Virus record (IMG/VR): IMGVR_UViG_3300043449_002292
Span: 78,860 to 142,859 of that record
Length of the DNA: 64,000 nt
Origin: a virus
Strand: one strand, 5' to 3'
The translations under genes and the position numbers were made by a program. Under the pieces are notes generated by a model, which was not told where the DNA came from, ran no database searches, and worked only from the letters and a program-made list of their open reading frames with translations. Shown here piece by piece: positions 32,252 through 41,256 of the stretch (position 1 is the first letter of the stretch; each line of letters begins with the position of its first letter).

Positions 32252-35200
32252 TAATACCTCACCCTTGCGTCGATACCATCGTGAGAGATCTCGATCACGT
32301 TATCTACAATGTCCTTTATGCTGTCGACGTGGGAGATGACAAGCATGTTCTTGAAGTTACGCTTGAGTGACGTCAGCAATCTAGCGCATGCCTCGAGGTT
32401 GGTGTCATCCAGGGCGCCAAAGCCCTCGTCTATGATGAAAAGATCAGGCTTAGGAATCGCGGAAACTTCGATCAGGGCGGTTCTGATCGCAAGTGAGGAG
32501 ATCATCTTCTCCATTCCCGACGCAAGCTCGATCGGTCGTTTGGAGTCCCCGTAGTCAATGAAGATCTCGAGATCGCCGTCCTCCTCATTAGCCAGGAGCT
32601 CAACGTTGAAATTGGCCACGCCGGTTAGGACCTTGGCAATCTCCTGATTGATCCGCGGGAGCTGGGAAGCGATGATCTGCAGTGGGATGCCATCCTTACC
32701 CGTAGCGGACAGGATGGTCTCATAGATCTTCCAGTCAGCCTGCAGCTTCTCGATCCGAGCTATGTCCTGCTTAAGACGAGTGATTTCAGATCCGATGGCA
32801 CCGATACGCTGGTTATCCTTCAGGATTCTCTTCGAAATCTCGGTTGCCTTTCTCTCCTGCTCGTCAACCTCGAGCTGCATCGTCTTTACCTGCTCAAGGG
32901 CTGATACCGAAATCGCAGCGCGAATCTCCTGTAACAATTTGTTCACTCTCTGCGACTCCTGCTCATGAGACTCTACGAGAGACTCCAAAGTCTTCACCCG
33001 ACTCTCATGGGCCGCGTGGGATGTCTTCATGGATGGCAGCTTCGACTGTAGGGAGCTTAGCTTCTCGAACCGCTCCTTCATCTCCCTCAGGTTCTCAGAA
33101 TCAAAGCTCTGCTTCAGCTCATCGATTGTCGTGGCTATCTCGTCAAGGACTGCCTTGTGAGCAGGTATCAGCAGCTTGTCAGCGTGTGAATCCTTGATGT
33201 ATTTGCAGGTTGGGAACTTGTCGCCGCAGGGAACATCCGACAGCTTGCTCACTGATCGTTCCAAGCGCTGTAACGCGTCAGACTCATTTTTAAGCTTCGT
33301 CTGAGCCTCTCCAATCTTGCTAGAGACACGCTCCGATCGATCGATGTCAGCTTTCAATGACGAGATGTCTGACTTTTCGAAAACCTCATCAACCTTCTGG
33401 ATCTTTCGCTGCAGCTCGTCACGCTCCTCAATCGCCTGCGCCAGCTCATTCTTGGCTCGCTTGATCTTAGACTCGAGAGTTACAAGTTCTGACTCGTAAT
33501 TCTTGATATCGTCAAGCGTATGTGAGGATCCGGGAGATTCACGTTCCAGTATCGCTCGAAGCTTCTTCACATGGGATTCTATGGAGAGCTTCTCATTCTC
33601 GAGGATTGCCACCTCATCGTGAAGGTTCTTCTCCTCGATTTCCTTCGACTCGATGGAAGCGCGTAGATCCAAGGCAGGGGTGCGCTTCAACTCGGACTTG
33701 ATGGAGCTTGACGCTTCCTTGGCGAGCAGGTTCAGGGAATCAAAAACCTGCAGGTTCAGGAACTTCGAGAGTATGTTCTTGCGTGCGGTGGCACGCTCCT
33801 TCAGGAAGGTGTTCATCTCCCCCTGCGCCGCGAATGACGTGAGCAGGAAATCGTCCGAGGTTCCGATGAGGGAACGGAGCACCTTATCGGAATCCTTGCG
33901 CTGCTCTCCCGAGATATCCTCAACTGGCTTACCGTCCGCGTCGATCTTGAAAAGGTTGAGGTGGGTGACGGCGTGCTGTAGACCTGCTTTCGTCTGGTGC
34001 TTCACAGATTGGCGCTCTGACATGTAGGTGTCATTTCCAGCTTGAAATTCCACAGCCGCCTTACAGTAGTCCTTCCTTGTATTGATGATGTGAAGGTTCT
34101 TGATCGGCCCACGATCGGTCGTATTGAATAGGGAATACATGATCGTACCAGGGATCGATGACTTACCTTGAGCATTTCGACCGAAGATGCCTGTGATACC
34201 GCTCAGGTTCTCGAAATCGATCTCATTCTCCGTCCCGTAGGAGTAGGTGTTATCCCACTTGATCTTCTTGATCGACCACTTGACATCGCCCAACCTCTCA
34301 TCGGCTGGTAGGGATTCGATGAGCTTCGACACGGTGGATTCCAGCTTCATGAGAGAGTCACCTGATACTCCTTTGGATTCAGCGTAACTCCTGAACAATC
34401 CCTTGATGGTTGTGGGGTCACGAAGGTTCTCACGTGAGAGTGTGGTTGAACCCGCCCGCATCTCCTCCTTCACCTGCTCACCAACGAACTTCCAGACGAC
34501 CTCTGTCGCTGACATCTTTTTACGAAGCTCGCCAGCAAGCTGTCTGGACTCGGATATAACGATGTCCTCGCTGTTCAGAACCCTGAACCTGGACCCTCTG
34601 GGTAGCTTCTCGCAAACCTGCATCGTGGACGAGACGTCACCCTGCCATTCAACGGTCTGGAATGGGCGTGGATTCTTCAGCTTAATGAAGTTGACCCGAT
34701 AATCTTCCCGACCCTTGATCTGCCAGAAGAGAAACCCCTTCTCGGTGTCCTCACCGTAGTTCTGCTGCACGGTGGAGCCCGGATAGGCGATCCTGGTGTC
34801 TCCATCGAGGAACTGCCGACGGTGGATATCTCCGAGGAGAGTGAAATCGTAAGGTCGAAACATGTCGACCGTCACCTCACCCTCGATGGGCATGCCAGTA
34901 TCGAGGAGGGAACCTCCTACCGCTCCGTGGTAGAGGGCGATGTTGATCAGGTTGGGATCATCGCTCGGGTTGCACTTACCCCAGTTCTCCTCATCGAAGC
35001 ATGAAAAGTTAGCGAAGTTGATTCCATTGATCTCGTAGTTTCCCGAGTCCTTCAGGAAGTGGATATTATGATGATCAAGTGCAGAGATAATGGGAGAGAT
35101 CGCATCAAGACGGGACTTATTATGGATGAGGCCGTCATGATTGCCGAGAATAACAACGGTGGGCCAGTTCGAAAGCTTCTGAAACCACCAACGGAGACGA

Positions 35201-35379
35201 TCCACGAGCTCCGGGGTGATGCCTTGCGTCTTCGAGTGGACGATGTCGCCACCGACGACGATCATGTCTGGATGGAGCTCATCGAGCTTCCTGAAGAAAT
35301 CCTCGAACACCTCGGTGTATTCATCATGACGCTGCAGGCCGCGCCAGTGGATGTCGGCAATATGTGCGATCTTGATCAA
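32251..35379 (-). CDS. gp47-gp46: Fused recombination exonuclease: gp47/Mre11-SbcD nuclease joined to gp46/Rad50-SbcC ATPase
   Basis: A 1042-aa protein combining both subunits of the end-processing complex. N-terminal metallophosphoesterase: AHIADIHWRG (D9, H11), VVGGDIVHSK (D45), VILGNHDG (N80, H81), ALYHG (H151), LLGDIHRRQF (D184, H186). Then SMC-type ATPase: Walker A GIFGRNAQGKSS (about 398-408), a long coiled coil from about 560 to 890, hook-region cysteines C718 and C725 (VPCGDKFPTCKY), signature ELASGMEKMISS (951-962) and Walker B DLFIIDEGFGALD (979-991). In T4 gp46 and gp47 are separate and act in recombination-dependent replication and host DNA degradation. The start is a TTG at 35379 (GGGAG six bases upstream) sharing two bases with the primase stop. 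Confidence 0.93.
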   Translation of the reverse strand: MIKIAHIADIHWRGLQRHDEYTEVFEDFFRKLDELHPDMIVVGGDIVHSKTQGITPELVDRLRWWFQKLSNWPTVVILGNHDGLIHNKSRLDAISPIISALDHHNIHFLKDSGNYEINGINFANFSCFDEENWGKCNPSDDPNLINIALYHGAVGGSLLDTGMPIEGEVTVDMFRPYDFTLLGDIHRRQFLDGDTRIAYPGSTVQQNYGEDTEKGFLFWQIKGREDYRVNFIKLKNPRPFQTVEWQGDVSSTMQVCEKLPRGSRFRVLNSEDIVISESRQLAGELRKKMSATEVVWKFVGEQVKEEMRAGSTTLSRENLRDPTTIKGLFRSYAESKGVSGDSLMKLESTVSKLIESLPADERLGDVKWSIKKIKWDNTYSYGTENEIDFENLSGITGIFGRNAQGKSSIPGTIMYSLFNTTDRGPIKNLHIINTRKDYCKAAVEFQAGNDTYMSERQSVKHQTKAGLQHAVTHLNLFKIDADGKPVEDISGEQRKDSDKVLRSLIGTSDDFLLTSFAAQGEMNTFLKERATARKNILSKFLNLQVFDSLNLLAKEASSSIKSELKRTPALDLRASIESKEIEEKNLHDEVAILENEKLSIESHVKKLRAILERESPGSSHTLDDIKNYESELVTLESKIKRAKNELAQAIEERDELQRKIQKVDEVFEKSDISSLKADIDRSERVSSKIGEAQTKLKNESDALQRLERSVSKLSDVPCGDKFPTCKYIKDSHADKLLIPAHKAVLDEIATTIDELKQSFDSENLREMKERFEKLSSLQSKLPSMKTSHAAHESRVKTLESLVESHEQESQRVNKLLQEIRAAISVSALEQVKTMQLEVDEQERKATEISKRILKDNQRIGAIGSEITRLKQDIARIEKLQADWKIYETILSATGKDGIPLQIIASQLPRINQEIAKVLTGVANFNVELLANEEDGDLEIFIDYGDSKRPIELASGMEKMISSLAIRTALIEVSAIPKPDLFIIDEGFGALDDTNLEACARLLTSLKRNFKNMLVISHVDSIKDIVDNVIEISHDGIDARVRY

Positions 35380-36332
35380 AGGATGCTCCCGCTTCTCATG
35401 ATTTTAGAGAGGTTAATAATACCCTGAAACTTGTCCCAAGTTCTAGCCTGCGATTTCGCTTCTAGAAATTCCTGACGTGTCATCTCACCAACGTCCTTGT
35501 AATCACCGAGATTCAGTATCCTCACAGGGACGTCAAATTCCGACAGGGCTTTCGCCCACTTATGCTGCTTCTCTGGCATGTCACTGTCAAGTGCAAGGAC
35601 AACAGGTGTTCTGTTTCTAGCGATCGCCTGGAACAGCGCTGACTTCCTGGACATGTTGGAACCGAGGATCGCCGTCGCGTTACTGTCACACTTCGTCAGA
35701 TCGAATGGACCCTCAACAAGCGTCAGCTCCTGACGCCAATCGAGATTCAGCTCGTTGAAGATGAATTCACCGCGTGGTATCGAGGGATTCACATACTTCC
35801 CAACAGCTTTCTTATCTATCGCGCGGGCGGTCCAGTAGTTCAGCTTTCCGTCGGAGTCGAATGACGGCATGATCACACGACGAGCGAGTCGACCACGTCG
35901 AACGAATCCGAGTCGGAAATACCACATCTCACGCAGTCCGAGCCCACGCTCATGGACATAATCAAGGCAAGCCCGCGTGTCAGGATCACGAGCATCGGTG
36001 CACTCAGCCAGCAACCTGAACCCCAACGGCAGCTCGACCTTCGGAGCTTCGACAACCTCATCCATGAACCGACGCTGGTGTGAACCAGTGACCCCCTCCC
36101 ACCTCGCGGCGACCTCGGGTGATAGCTTACGCAGCACCTTCGCGATCGAGGCTCCACGGGCATCGCAGACCCAGCAGTGATACTGTCCTGTGTCGATGCG
36201 AACGATAAACTTTTGCTTCTTGGACTCCTTACAATCAGGACAGCGAAAGGCAGCGTTGATGCCTTTTCGGTCCAACGTGCATGCTCCAAGAGCGCGCGTC
36301 AGGATCTCGACTCTTTCCTTGGCGTCTATCAC
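35376..36332 (-). CDS. DNA primase (zinc finger plus TOPRIM; DnaG/gp61-like)
   Basis: A 318-aa protein. Seen: a zinc ribbon with CPDC (C31/C34) and CWVC (C53/C56), then a middle region with RRVIMPSFDSDGKLNYWTAR, then a TOPRIM fold with LTLVEGPFDLTK (E207) and VVLALDSDMPEK (D249, D251). This Zn-ribbon/catalytic/TOPRIM order is that of bacterial DnaG and T4 gp61 primases, which make RNA primers for lagging strand synthesis; T4 gp61 has 342 aa. A helicase domain is absent, so a separate gp41-like helicase would be expected outside the window. The start is GTG at 36332 with no obvious SD. A pseudo-primase acting as a nickase is less likely, since the metal-binding acids are all present. Confidence 0.85.
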   Translation of the reverse strand: MIDAKERVEILTRALGACTLDRKGINAAFRCPDCKESKKQKFIVRIDTGQYHCWVCDARGASIAKVLRKLSPEVAARWEGVTGSHQRRFMDEVVEAPKVELPLGFRLLAECTDARDPDTRACLDYVHERGLGLREMWYFRLGFVRRGRLARRVIMPSFDSDGKLNYWTARAIDKKAVGKYVNPSIPRGEFIFNELNLDWRQELTLVEGPFDLTKCDSNATAILGSNMSRKSALFQAIARNRTPVVLALDSDMPEKQHKWAKALSEFDVPVRILNLGDYKDVGEMTRQEFLEAKSQARTWDKFQGIINLSKIMRSGSIL

Positions 36333-36349
36333 ATTAGAATAGTAAAAGG

Positions 36350-36886
36350 TTACTGAGCTTTTAACAGATACGCAGCCCGAGCCATCACGTAGGCGTCGGC
36401 AGCGTCATTGACCCCGGAGGCGAAGAGCGTCATACCCTTCCTCTTGCCCGTCGTCGCGACACGACGCGGGAGCTGAGTCCCGGTCACGACCTCAACCCAC
36501 TCCATGATCTGATCCTTCGTGTCACGAGCCTTATCGATCTTGATCCCCAGACCGCGACGGGCTGATGTCGAATCGAAAAAGATCGGTTTCACGTTGAACA
36601 CGTCATAGGCGAGCCAGGAGACGATGCCGTTGAATCGAGCGAGCGTCAGCAGTGTGTGGGCCGAGCTCATCCCACGGCGGAATCCCTGCAGGGGCTCCTC
36701 AATGGAGATCTTGGACACGAAGTATTTCGATTGCAGATCCAGCAGACCATTTCGAACCGCCTGCGCCTTGTCGAACAGGTTATCGTGTTTGATGAGCTTG
36801 AAGCTACCCATCTCAACCAAGCTGCCGTCATCATTCAGGATCGCCCAACCCGTCGAAGATGTTGAGACATCGAGACCGAGTATCAT
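36350..36886 (-). CDS. RuvC-like Holliday junction resolvase
   Basis: A protein of 178 aa from the ATG at 36886. Seen: ILGLDVSTSSTGWAIL with the first catalytic Asp (D6), a beta/alpha core with SKISIEEPLQGF (E63/E64), and the C-terminal SGVNDAADAYVMARAAYLL with D161 and D164, giving the D-E-D-D set of the RuvC/RNase H fold. Known: such enzymes cut branched DNA (Holliday junctions), needed by headful-packaging phages to debranch concatemers. T4 uses an unrelated enzyme (endonuclease VII, gp49), so this is a replacement. The ATG shares its A with the TGA of the upstream gene (TGATG), so translation is coupled; an in-frame GTG three bases earlier is also possible. Confidence 0.87.
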   Translation of the reverse strand: MILGLDVSTSSTGWAILNDDGSLVEMGSFKLIKHDNLFDKAQAVRNGLLDLQSKYFVSKISIEEPLQGFRRGMSSAHTLLTLARFNGIVSWLAYDVFNVKPIFFDSTSARRGLGIKIDKARDTKDQIMEWVEVVTGTQLPRRVATTGKRKGMTLFASGVNDAADAYVMARAAYLLKAQ

Positions 36887-39189
36887 CACCAGTCCATCTT
36901 GATCCTGAAGAGGTAACGATCCTCGTCACGCTTCACGATCGGTTGGGCGAGGGTCGCACGCGCGACAACATTCAGGTTATCGTCGTGTAGGTTCACGCCG
37001 GTGATGATGACAGCGCCCATGTTGACATCATCCGGATCGTCCGATGCTCTCAACGGAATAAATGTTGGATTAGAGCTGGAGTTTATCTGGCCCGCAGCGC
37101 ATGGGACGGTGATCTCCATCACGTGAACCTGACGCTCGCCCCGTAAAGAAAGCTCAAACTGCTCCTTTCCGAATGGGTAGAGGGTCGGGTTCTTAACAAC
37201 TGCGATTCCCTCATCGTAAAGTATCGTTCCGACTCCTGCCCACTTCGCGTGTGGGGTCAGAGCATCAGCGCGGTATAGACCTCCAAGACCGTTATCCTTC
37301 AGCTTGATCTGGATCTGACCTCCAGAACCCGTGATGCTGGTGTCTGTGATCTCGAAGCTTCCTGGATGTATCCTACCTCCATAAAAAAGGTTGCTTGTAT
37401 CGAAGAAAACAACCTCGTTGGAAGAAGGATCACGTTGACGCTGAAATATGGTCAGAACTGATCCGATCTCGCTTCCGCTGGCGAGGTTATCAGGACCGAC
37501 ACCCTCAATCGCGCTTGAGATAGAGGACGGTAAGCTGTCATCGGAGGCTATCAGTCCTTTAAAGAGAGAAGAAGTTGGAAGTAGATCGTTTAAGCTGACG
37601 GCAGAAATCTCGAGGTTTCCAAAGTCATTGACGTATTTTGATAGTGAGGACGTCAGGCTGGGTTTAAAATCTAAGGATCCAGAGGACAGGATCTGGTAGT
37701 TTGGTCGAGTGAGACCGTTGTCGCAAGGTAGGACAGTTAGGTTACGCTTTACGAAAGACCCGGTTGCATACAGCAGGTTGTTAGCTTCCTGAAAGTCTGT
37801 CACGTTCCACGTAATCTCGGAGCCTGTCAGGTTGAAGAGAGTCGGATATATCCCTTGCACGAACTCCCTAACGAAATTGTCAACATTGATCTCATGCCCG
37901 CCGACCCCAAATGACATCGAGACGTTGAAAGCGTCCTGTGTGCTCTGCTGCGTTGTCTGGAACGGTGTAACAAAAACATCTCGCGTAGGAGATTCCTTGG
38001 TGAAGAGCACAGGAACGAAGAAGAGGAGATCTTCAGGAATGGTGCTTCCGACGCTATTGGACTGATAGTATGTTATCCCTTCGTCATCCAGGAATTTCTG
38101 CCAGATTCTAAATTCATGCGCTTCGGCCCTTAATGGGAAATTGAGAGTTCCGCTAGGGGTGAACCCGATGGGATCCGTTATAAATGTTGAAGTTCCGCCG
38201 AGGACTGGGTTCGGACCATCGTAAAAATTACCGATGAATAGCGCATCCTGATCCATCAGGGGTGAATTGTAGATCGGCGCAATCGAGCTGCTGCCGACGT
38301 TAAAGTATCCTCTCTCCACACCGTCAACCACGAATGAGCCCGTTCCGTTGTCATACTCGGGTGACCACCTCACAACAACGTGGTGCCAGCTGTTCAGGCT
38401 CAGGCAGTTATCATCAGAGAAAAATGTGTAATTTCCGGCGACCGCGTGATCAGGTCTAACTTCAGCAGATGCTGACAGCTGCAGCAGCAACCTGAACTTG
38501 TTCACCAGTCCCTCCTCATCGACAGATGAGCCAGAGCAAAGTGATAATGCGAACGTGGAGGAGAGGTGGTAGATGGTTCCAGGTTTGTAACCATCACTCG
38601 CGCTCGCGTTCTGGTACTTGGGATTTAGATAGCACTCCAGCGAGAACGCGGAATCAGGAGTGTAGGGACCGCGATCCCCAGACGTGATCTGATTATCGTA
38701 AACGATAACAGAGTCGCTGGGTAACCCGGAAGCGGTGAAAAAGTTCAAGCAGTTATAATTTGTGAAGTTCCAGTGGGCGTATGGGTTTTTGATTCGATAG
38801 TACGGAAATAGAATCTGCTTGATATTTGACTTTCGAAGGAAATCAGAGTTGAGGGAGAACGGTGGTTCGAAACGAAGAGATTCGACCTGTTTGTTCCGCG
38901 CTGATGATCTGGAAAGAGAATTTACGCCTGATAGGTAGCTCTCAAGCCCTGCCGTGAGATCAGAGCCCGTTGACATGACAAGCTCTGACCTAATAGATTC
39001 AGGATCATCGGTTGAAAATTCAGAGTCTACAAAAGCTGGTTTGTCGACTTCTTTCTCGATGTGCGATGATCTTGCAAAGACAGGGACTGATCCAGTCACA
39101 CCCTCCGAGGAGGACGAGAATGTTCTCCTCGGACGGGCTATGACGGAAAATTTCTCGAAGTTATCGCTGCTGAGAGCTACGATGGACAA
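36886..39189 (-). CDS. Large virion protein with a LamG-like domain (tail adhesin type)
   Basis: A 767-aa Ser-rich protein. Seen: a Ser-rich N-terminal 100 residues; a LamG/concanavalin-like jelly-roll at about 180-375 with LNSWHHVVVRWSPEYDNG, GSFVVDGVERGYFNVG, LFIGNFYDGPNP and HEFRIWQKFLDDEGITYY; beta-rich middle; and a C-terminal module QINSSSNPTFIPLR...HDDNLNVVARATLAQPIVKR also present in the next upstream gene. LamG modules bind sugars or proteins, so a host-recognition or virion-surface role is likely. The start is TTG at 39189 immediately behind a near-perfect SD AAGGAGGT that begins in the previous stop codon; no alternative start exists for over 70 residues. Confidence 0.6.
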   Translation of the reverse strand: MSIVALSSDNFEKFSVIARPRRTFSSSSEGVTGSVPVFARSSHIEKEVDKPAFVDSEFSTDDPESIRSELVMSTGSDLTAGLESYLSGVNSLSRSSARNKQVESLRFEPPFSLNSDFLRKSNIKQILFPYYRIKNPYAHWNFTNYNCLNFFTASGLPSDSVIVYDNQITSGDRGPYTPDSAFSLECYLNPKYQNASASDGYKPGTIYHLSSTFALSLCSGSSVDEEGLVNKFRLLLQLSASAEVRPDHAVAGNYTFFSDDNCLSLNSWHHVVVRWSPEYDNGTGSFVVDGVERGYFNVGSSSIAPIYNSPLMDQDALFIGNFYDGPNPVLGGTSTFITDPIGFTPSGTLNFPLRAEAHEFRIWQKFLDDEGITYYQSNSVGSTIPEDLLFFVPVLFTKESPTRDVFVTPFQTTQQSTQDAFNVSMSFGVGGHEINVDNFVREFVQGIYPTLFNLTGSEITWNVTDFQEANNLLYATGSFVKRNLTVLPCDNGLTRPNYQILSSGSLDFKPSLTSSLSKYVNDFGNLEISAVSLNDLLPTSSLFKGLIASDDSLPSSISSAIEGVGPDNLASGSEIGSVLTIFQRQRDPSSNEVVFFDTSNLFYGGRIHPGSFEITDTSITGSGGQIQIKLKDNGLGGLYRADALTPHAKWAGVGTILYDEGIAVVKNPTLYPFGKEQFELSLRGERQVHVMEITVPCAAGQINSSSNPTFIPLRASDDPDDVNMGAVIITGVNLHDDNLNVVARATLAQPIVKRDEDRYLFRIKMDW

Positions 39190-39200
39190 CCACCACCTCC

Positions 39201-40505
39201 TTAGAAATCGAGGCGGACGCGCACTGTCAGATCTTTCTCGTCGTTCTTCTCTATCGGTCTCGACATCTTGGCGACTGCGAGCAGATTGTCATTCGCATCG
39301 TAAAGTCCGACCGTCGTGACGAATGAGAACGCCTTCTGCTGGTCCTGTCCCTCATCGATAACAGTGATTCTGCCGTCAGACTCGATGTATGTTGGGTTTG
39401 AAGAGTAGTTAAACTCGTCAGCGGTCGCGCGGCAGAAGAGCAGCGTGCTGTTGATGTTAGTGACATTCTGGAAGGTGATCGCGGTATTCGACCCTGAGCT
39501 GAAGCGACAGGATGCAATATGATCAACGATATCATCGATGCTGCCCGACGTGAGGAAGTCAGGGATGAATCTTGCCGCCGGATTTGATCCGTAGGCAGTC
39601 TGCAGAGAGCTACCAGATCCGATGATCGTCTCGTTTGTCGCAAGTCCTGAAACACTTGGATTACCAACAACCGATGAGATCGCGCCGGACACATGCTGAT
39701 CACCCCACATGATCTTGGATAGATCAAGAACCGCAGTTCCTGCATCGTAGAACATTAGTCCGACCTTCGATGCAGTGTTCGAAGCGTCCACGATTTCACC
39801 GACCTCACCGCCGTATGTTGAACGCTTGCTGCTCGCAGAGCCAACATCGGTGAATATTGCAGATCCAGACGTCGAGGTGCGAAACAGATTGCTTCCTGTG
39901 TAAGTTGTCAGGGCTGCCGTGATAGCATTCTCTTGCGTCGATCTATCAGCAGCGGGGGCTCCATCAACGACGCCTGTGGTGTAGAACCTCATCGCAAAAG
40001 TCTCACGCTTGATCGAGTCACGAGCGAAGAGTCGCTTAAAATTTAGGAACAGGGCGTTATCAATACGATCGGTCGACGTGCTGGCCGGATCCGTATCGAT
40101 GACAAATGGACTGTAGAAAGCCTGGTTCGCATCTCCGAGAAGCTTCGCAGCGTGCTGACGGTAGACGTCTATCTTCTCGCGCATCTGCAGCGATGAGCTT
40201 GGAAAGAGGAGCTTTCCCGCAGTGTCCTCACCGAGTTTGATATTCTGAACCGTTGACCCGCTGTACCACAACCCAACGCTCATATCGAACATTGGGTTCG
40301 CGGTCTGAAGGGTGTAATCCTGGTCGTACACGGTCTGGAAGAGTGAGGCTGTCACGGACGTTGCACCCGATCCGGTGACGAATACCTGGTATGATCGTCG
40401 TGTAGTTGATCCTGACACGTCCTCTTGTATCATGTCAACGAGCTGATTTAACGCAGACCTGCTGGATTTGATGTCTGCTGGTGAGATGTCCTTGTAAGTT
40501 GCCAT
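39201..40505 (-). CDS. Virion structural protein sharing a C-terminal module with the downstream LamG protein
   Basis: A 434-aa protein. N-terminus MATYKDISPADIKSSRSALN, LVDMIQEDVSGSTTRRSYQV, then beta-rich segments; GLMFYDAGTAVLDLSKIMWG in the middle. The C-terminal 70 residues, with YSSNPTYIESDG, TTVGLYDANDNLLAVAKMSR and PIEKNDEKDLTVRVRLDF, match the end of the 767-aa protein in order and pattern. Such an end module may dock both proteins on the same virion site. Proteins with this tail pattern occur in marine myophage structural clusters, as I recall. The start is an ATG with AAGGAATA upstream and a small hairpin in the leader. Confidence 0.6.
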   Translation of the reverse strand: MATYKDISPADIKSSRSALNQLVDMIQEDVSGSTTRRSYQVFVTGSGATSVTASLFQTVYDQDYTLQTANPMFDMSVGLWYSGSTVQNIKLGEDTAGKLLFPSSSLQMREKIDVYRQHAAKLLGDANQAFYSPFVIDTDPASTSTDRIDNALFLNFKRLFARDSIKRETFAMRFYTTGVVDGAPAADRSTQENAITAALTTYTGSNLFRTSTSGSAIFTDVGSASSKRSTYGGEVGEIVDASNTASKVGLMFYDAGTAVLDLSKIMWGDQHVSGAISSVVGNPSVSGLATNETIIGSGSSLQTAYGSNPAARFIPDFLTSGSIDDIVDHIASCRFSSGSNTAITFQNVTNINSTLLFCRATADEFNYSSNPTYIESDGRITVIDEGQDQQKAFSFVTTVGLYDANDNLLAVAKMSRPIEKNDEKDLTVRVRLDF

Positions 40506-40516
40506 TTTATTCCTTG

Positions 40517-40533
40517 CCTGAGATTTTCTCAGG
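40517..40533 (-). other. Small leader hairpin
   Basis: CCTGAGA ... TCTCAGG forms a seven-bp stem with a three-base loop in the 46-base gap ahead of the 434-aa gene. It lies 11 bases upstream of the ATG and leaves the Shine-Dalgarno (AAGGA) free. It could modulate translation or be chance. Confidence 0.3.
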
Positions 40534-40551
40534 AGATATCAACTAACTTGT

Positions 40552-41256
40552 TTAGGTCTTAGCGATCCTGACCTCGAACTCTGCAACAGTTCCAGATTGC
40601 ATTCCCGTGATGCTCACGTTCGTCCCAATATAGGAATCGGAACTGTCGTTATAGATCTCAAACTGCGTGGTTGATATGGTCCTAACGGACAGCGAGAAGG
40701 AGAGGTTCGATCCGCCTGTCGTTGATGACGTTCCGGTGGCTGCGAGCACGTATGTTGCGATACCATCGCGATCGACAGAATCAGGTGTGAATCCTGAAAT
40801 AGCCAGGAATTGATTCTTCACCTTAACCGTGAAAGCTTGATCACGAAGCTCAGGATCAACCAACGTGAGGCCGCCTGAAGTCTGCGTCAAAGTTACAGTA
40901 GTAGATCCAGTTCTCGATAGATTTAGCAGCTTGCTAGTTGTAAGTGGTGCAGGTGTTGAAACTAACGTTGAGCTGGGAAGATACCTAAGATACGGGTTCG
41001 AGACAGACACGGATCTATACTTTAACGCTAGGTTCGCGCTCGTCTGAGCCTCGAAAACAGGTGTGTTCTTCTCGATCTTCTCCTTTCCGACAGTTCTTCC
41101 GAACTTGGGAATCATCGTGTAGTCGACCTCATCGTCCCCCAGCGCAAACTTCACGATAGAGAAGCTTCCGTCATTTCTTGAAAGGAACTGCCTGCCGATG
41201 TCGGTGAGAACAGCGTCCACGATGATGTTATTGGTTGAATGATCCAGATATCCCAT
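40552..41256 (-). CDS. Virion structural protein with a conserved N-terminal module
   Basis: A 234-aa protein. The N-terminus MGYLDHSTNNIIVDAVLTD IGRQFLSRNDGSFSIVKF (read as two consecutive parts) closely resembles the start of the 307-aa gene at 49260-50183 (MAGILDSKSRIMDVVITEQG RQQLASGRMKIEYATF, likewise two parts). The rest is beta-rich with GSTTVTLTQTSGGLTLVD and RTISTTQFEIYNDSSDSYIG, ending AEFEVRIAKT. There is no signal peptide. The shared start suggests a common docking or trimerisation unit. Function unknown; a baseplate-peripheral or tail-fibre-associated role is inferred from neighbours. Confidence 0.58.
   Translation of the reverse strand: MGYLDHSTNNIIVDAVLTDIGRQFLSRNDGSFSIVKFALGDDEVDYTMIPKFGRTVGKEKIEKNTPVFEAQTSANLALKYRSVSVSNPYLRYLPSSTLVSTPAPLTTSKLLNLSRTGSTTVTLTQTSGGLTLVDPELRDQAFTVKVKNQFLAISGFTPDSVDRDGIATYVLAATGTSSTTGGSNLSFSLSVRTISTTQFEIYNDSSDSYIGTNVSITGMQSGTVAEFEVRIAKT

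Noticed and set aside
36350-36889. Resolvase as a nucleoside or sugar kinase because of the GLDVSTSSTGWA start
   Set aside because: The early D-x-S/G-x-x-x-x-G pattern also fits actin-like kinases, but the Ile-Glu-Glu and C-terminal Asp-Ala-Ala-Asp arrangement and the length of 178 aa fit RuvC-type nucleases.
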